Part shown: positions 61,270-64,000 of the stretch, piece after piece
Layout of the letters: each line of letters opens with the position of its first letter
Position numbering within the stretch: the stretch's first letter is position 1
NCBI GenBank assembly: GCA_026874595.1
Contig: CM049306.1
Location: forward strand, 86,255,142 to 86,319,141
From: Sipunculus nudus
Lineage: Eukaryota; Annelida; Sipuncula; Golfingiida; Sipunculidae
DNA: 64,000 bases
Reading direction: 5' to 3'
Notes under the pieces: generated by a model
What the model was told of the DNA's origin: nothing
Database searches by the model: none
Seen by the model: the letters and a program-made list of their open reading frames with translations, nothing else
Program-made: the position numbers and the translations under genes

Positions 61270-61520
61270 GCACCTTTGGCCCCTTAGTGCGTAATCGTCC
61301 CCATTGCTGGGTCATACCACCAAGGAACCCTCGAAAGGCGAATTCGTGTGTGAGTGAAACACGGCCATGTAGCACGACCTTCCCATTAAGCCTGCAGAGC
61401 GCTTACTCTTGGGTTGGGGGGGGGGGACTTGAAAAATCCTCACCGCCTCGGCTGAAATTCGAACTTAGGACCTCCCGGCTTTGAGTCCTGTGCTCTACCC
61501 CATGAGCCACAGAAGAAGGT
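61270..61520 (-). mobile_element. tRNA-derived SINE, minus strand
   Basis: On the minus strand, TGGCTCATGGGGTAGAGCA fits an A box region and AGTTCGAATTTC a slightly decayed B box, with tRNA-like spacing (about 61515-61450). A body follows, with a poly-C run (complement of 61417-61426) and GTGTTTCACTCACACACG. Its body differs from the 2.9-kb SINE, so it is a separate family. The 3' end is approximate. Confidence 0.6.
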
Positions 61521-61642
61521 GTGATGATGATAAGTTGATAACAAAAATACTGGAGGAGCCGCCAAACCCCCGCCCGGATGATGCCCATAAAACTTTGATG
61601 TGTGGGTCTAACTGTGGATCCCGATGTATCAACATATATATA

Positions 61643-61737
61643 CAGTAAAAACCCGCCAAACGACCACCTTGATATAGTGGCCATATCGAAATAACGATAA
61701 CTTTGTCCAATCGCATGGATGGTAGTAAGTTTTACTG
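61643..61737. mobile_element. Short pogo/Tigger-like MITE
   Basis: 95 bp between TA dinucleotides, with ends CAGTAAAAAC and (reverse complement) CAGTAAAACTTACTACC. The CAGTARAACC-type end plus a TA target is the known signature of pogo/Tigger elements. The interior ATATCGAAATAACGATAA is compatible with that group. Non-coding and non-autonomous. Confidence 0.65.
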
Positions 61738-62699
61738 TATATTTTAACTGAGAAAAAATAATCATCCTGTTTTTTATTCATTTGAATATCAACTTGAATA
61801 ATATACCTAGAAGAATTTCAATTAACAACACAGTGTTTTCTGTGTCAGATTAAAATCCTTCCTAATTCTACACAATTTTCGTTTCCTTCATTAACAATTA
61901 CTTTTTTATATCATAGGCATTTGAAACCAGTTTTTCTGAATGGATACTTAAGGCTTCGTATAAGAAAATAACAGGGTCGTATTTTGATGCCATATCTTAC
62001 ACACATATGTTAACCAAGCACAGACCATTTATATATCATAAATAAATAAATAAATGGCATCTGTAAAAGAGGTTGGAACGTACCAAGTTGTCGGGACCAA
62101 AAGTAATACTGAACACTTTTCCTTTTCAAAAGGGTTGTTTTGTACGCCAGTATATCTGGTCCTTCATGTTTGACGCAGTGGTCTTCAACCAATATCTCTC
62201 TTTTTAATAATATATTCATTTACCATTGGTTTTTTTTTGCCAGCCTCAAGTGCACCATATTACCTGTACAGAATACATTATTGGCAAAATAGACCATAAA
62301 AGTTACCGGAAAATTTGGTTGTAGAACAGTTTAGATGCAATATACGCTGTGTCAGGGGAAAACAGATGATTGGGATAGAAATATGGACTTATTGTTACTT
62401 CTTTTTAAAGGAAGGAAAATACAGGAAATAAAGAAATGTTTACGATTTTTATGTTAGGACGATTTCCAGAGTTTTATTTGTCAGTCGCGTAGAAACTACT
62501 ACATATCATAAACATATTTAATTAACTGTTGATTTTTTCTTGTTTTACTCTCCCCTTGAACATGTGTTTTTTTCTTCCATTTTCATGCCTTCCGATCCAC
62601 TACTTTACATGGCTTCAAGTTCCTGTTTCTGATATCTTCTTTACCTGATATCTTTACATATATTTGTCTTTATATCTGCATTTTGACCTTATACATATA

Positions 62700-62701
<2 letters not shown>
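61738..62701. other. Unassigned sequence
   Basis: AT-rich DNA, no gene or repeat recognised. Confidence 0.4.
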
Positions 62702-62740
<39 letters not shown>

Positions 62741-62804
62741 AAGTCTTTACCTTTAAATATACACCTAATTATACCCTCTCTTAACCCGCGATATCATTAT
62801 CGTT

Positions 62805-62842
<38 letters not shown>
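62702..62842. repeat. Two (TA)n microsatellites about 70 bp apart
   Basis: TA runs at about 62702-62738 and 62806-62842, separated by CT-rich unique sequence. Confidence 0.95.
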
Positions 62843-62848
<6 letters not shown>

Positions 62849-63280
62849 CGAAAGTTAACTAAAAATGCGAGTATATTGAGGAGTATCAATGCAACAGTGC
62901 TCAATGCATAATTCCTGCAGAGCAGAATATGTTATCACGTACCTCACTGAACCTGCTACCGTCGGTTTCATGCCTTTGGCGATCGTTAGACATTCTGAAC
63001 CGTGGGCAGTTTCGTGTGGTGGGACGAGTCGTTGTCATGGTATGGTGAAGAGAAGAAAAAAACACACAGAGGTAGAAAGATCACGTGGTTTTGTCAACCC
63101 TACAGTGTAAACGTAAAGACAAACGTCGGGACAGATTTTTAAACTCTTAGAGAACCACTTCCCTAAAGGACATATATTAAATCAAATTTTTAACATAAAC
63201 ACTGTAAAGGGCTACAGTTGCATGAGAAATGTGGTCTCCGATATAACATTGCATAATCAAAGAGTAATAAAACGGCATAT
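62843..63280. other. Unassigned sequence
   Basis: No gene recognised. It ends in ATAT (63277-63280), the expected left target duplication of the next LTR. Confidence 0.4.
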
Positions 63281-64000
63281 TGTTTCAAGTGCCCTTTCTA
63301 TAGTGTGACATGGGCGTAACTAGTGATGTAGCGCCCGCGTCTGGCCGCGTGTTTCACTCTCGGTTGAAGGTTGGACTCTCGTTGTCATGCTAGCTTGGGG
63401 CTTTCTCGCCTGGCTGAGCCGGAGCGGGCTAATGTGTGGACCCTGGTATGTAGAAACACAGCGATGTTTTTCTAGATGATTACTGTAACGCGTGTTTACC
63501 GTGTATTATGTTAGAGAAATAGGAGCTTCTCGGCTTGAGGTGAAAAGTTATATAAAGGGGATGTGTTTAGAACCGGGAGAGAGGTGAGAGAATATTCCAG
63601 CGGACACAGACGTGTTTATGTCAGTTTGTGGGACCTGTTCGGGATTCTACTATTACTAACTCTATACAATTTATGCTGTCTGCCTCAAGTTTACTCTCTG
63701 GATTGTTACATGAGCTTTACTTTGGACTGTTATTCTCCGAGAGGATTTGTGTGGACTTTTCATCCGGCAAATACATTTAAAAGGACTTATCGCTGTGACA
63801 CTGGTGTATCCAGGTACCGTGCACTTTGTTTATTTCACTGTGTGATTGTATTGATTTGTTGTTTTACAGCTTTTATACTGTGTAATTGTATTGATTTAGT
63901 GTATTGTAATGTAAGGGTTTTTTTAAGAATAAATTATAGTTACAGAATCTGATTTTTTAAATCTCCTTGACAAAATTTATGTCCATCACACATACGTGAT
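63281..64000 (+). mobile_element. LTR, copy 4 of 4, cut by the window edge
   Basis: Plus-strand LTR of the same family: TGTTTCAAGTGCCCTTT start (TGTTACAGGTGCTCTTT in copy 1), GTCTGGCCGCGT, GGACTCTCGTTGTCATG, AACACAGCGATG, TATATAAAGG (TATAAAG at 63551) and AATAAA at 63928-63933. U5 continues to the window end at ACACATACGTGAT. By comparison with the other copies only some 25 bases remain outside. A 129-codon open frame inside it (63563-63952) is not conserved in the other copies and is treated as chance. Confidence 0.88.

Noticed and set aside
61287-61765. Open frames on both strands near 61.3-61.8 kb
   Set aside because: They overlap a SINE and a MITE and carry Pro/Gly runs from the poly-G tract.
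63563-63952. 129-codon open frame, the longest near the window end
   Set aside because: It lies inside LTR copy 4 across R/U5, is not open in the other LTR copies as far as I can see, and has no recognisable domain.

Overview
This window looks like non-coding, repeat-rich DNA from an animal genome. It is AT-rich, has many (TA)n, (GA)n, (TC)n and poly-C/G tracts, and carries tRNA-derived SINEs, a LINE 3' end, solo LTRs, MITEs and array-bearing non-autonomous elements. No bacterial-type gene, operon, rRNA or intact tRNA gene was found. The style of the repeats (a SINE with a conserved central domain, elements with internal tandem arrays, TCAAGGTCA-rich arrays) is most like a mollusc or another lophotrochozoan. 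That is inference, because nothing could be searched. No complete host gene is evident. The only host-coding candidates are weak: two phase-compatible open segments on the minus strand at 39.2 and 37.9 kb, and an open stretch at 45.2-45.6 kb.

Layout. 0-4 kb: mostly unique sequence, a cluster of three CRE sites (2.06-2.11 kb) and one SINE (2.94 kb). 4.3-6.8 kb: a ~338-bp tandem array followed directly by a ~140-bp array. 7.5-7.9 kb: the 3' end of a non-LTR retrotransposon, minus strand. 9.3-17.3 kb: the best resolved part. A 780-bp solo LTR sits in one copy of a duplicated segment, and the other copy, at 11.3-11.7 kb, preserves the empty site. A second LTR of the same family (13.6-17.3 kb) is split by a 2.8-kb foldback element whose core is 11 self-complementary ~117-bp units. 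20.2-21.1 kb: a ~1-kb hairpin-ended element, with an inverted copy at 54.9-55.9 kb. 26.4 kb: a TTAA-flanked MITE, with a second copy at 57.6 kb. 27.7-32.2 kb: a composite of TCAAGGTCA-rich ~147-bp repeats, a 0.8-kb tandem duplication and an inverted ~330-bp array ending in a strong hairpin. 35.9-36.5 kb: a second ~140-bp array. 40.2-44.5 kb: a diverged inverted repeat pair around a third LTR. 57.1-59.8 kb: an element with long inverted termini and a nested MITE. 61.3-61.7 kb: a SINE and a pogo/Tigger-like MITE. 63.3 kb to the window end: a fourth LTR, cut by the edge.

The sequence is best read as layers of insertion. In several places target-site duplications, empty sites or nesting give the order of events. 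All repeat relationships below were found by eye; identities were not computed.
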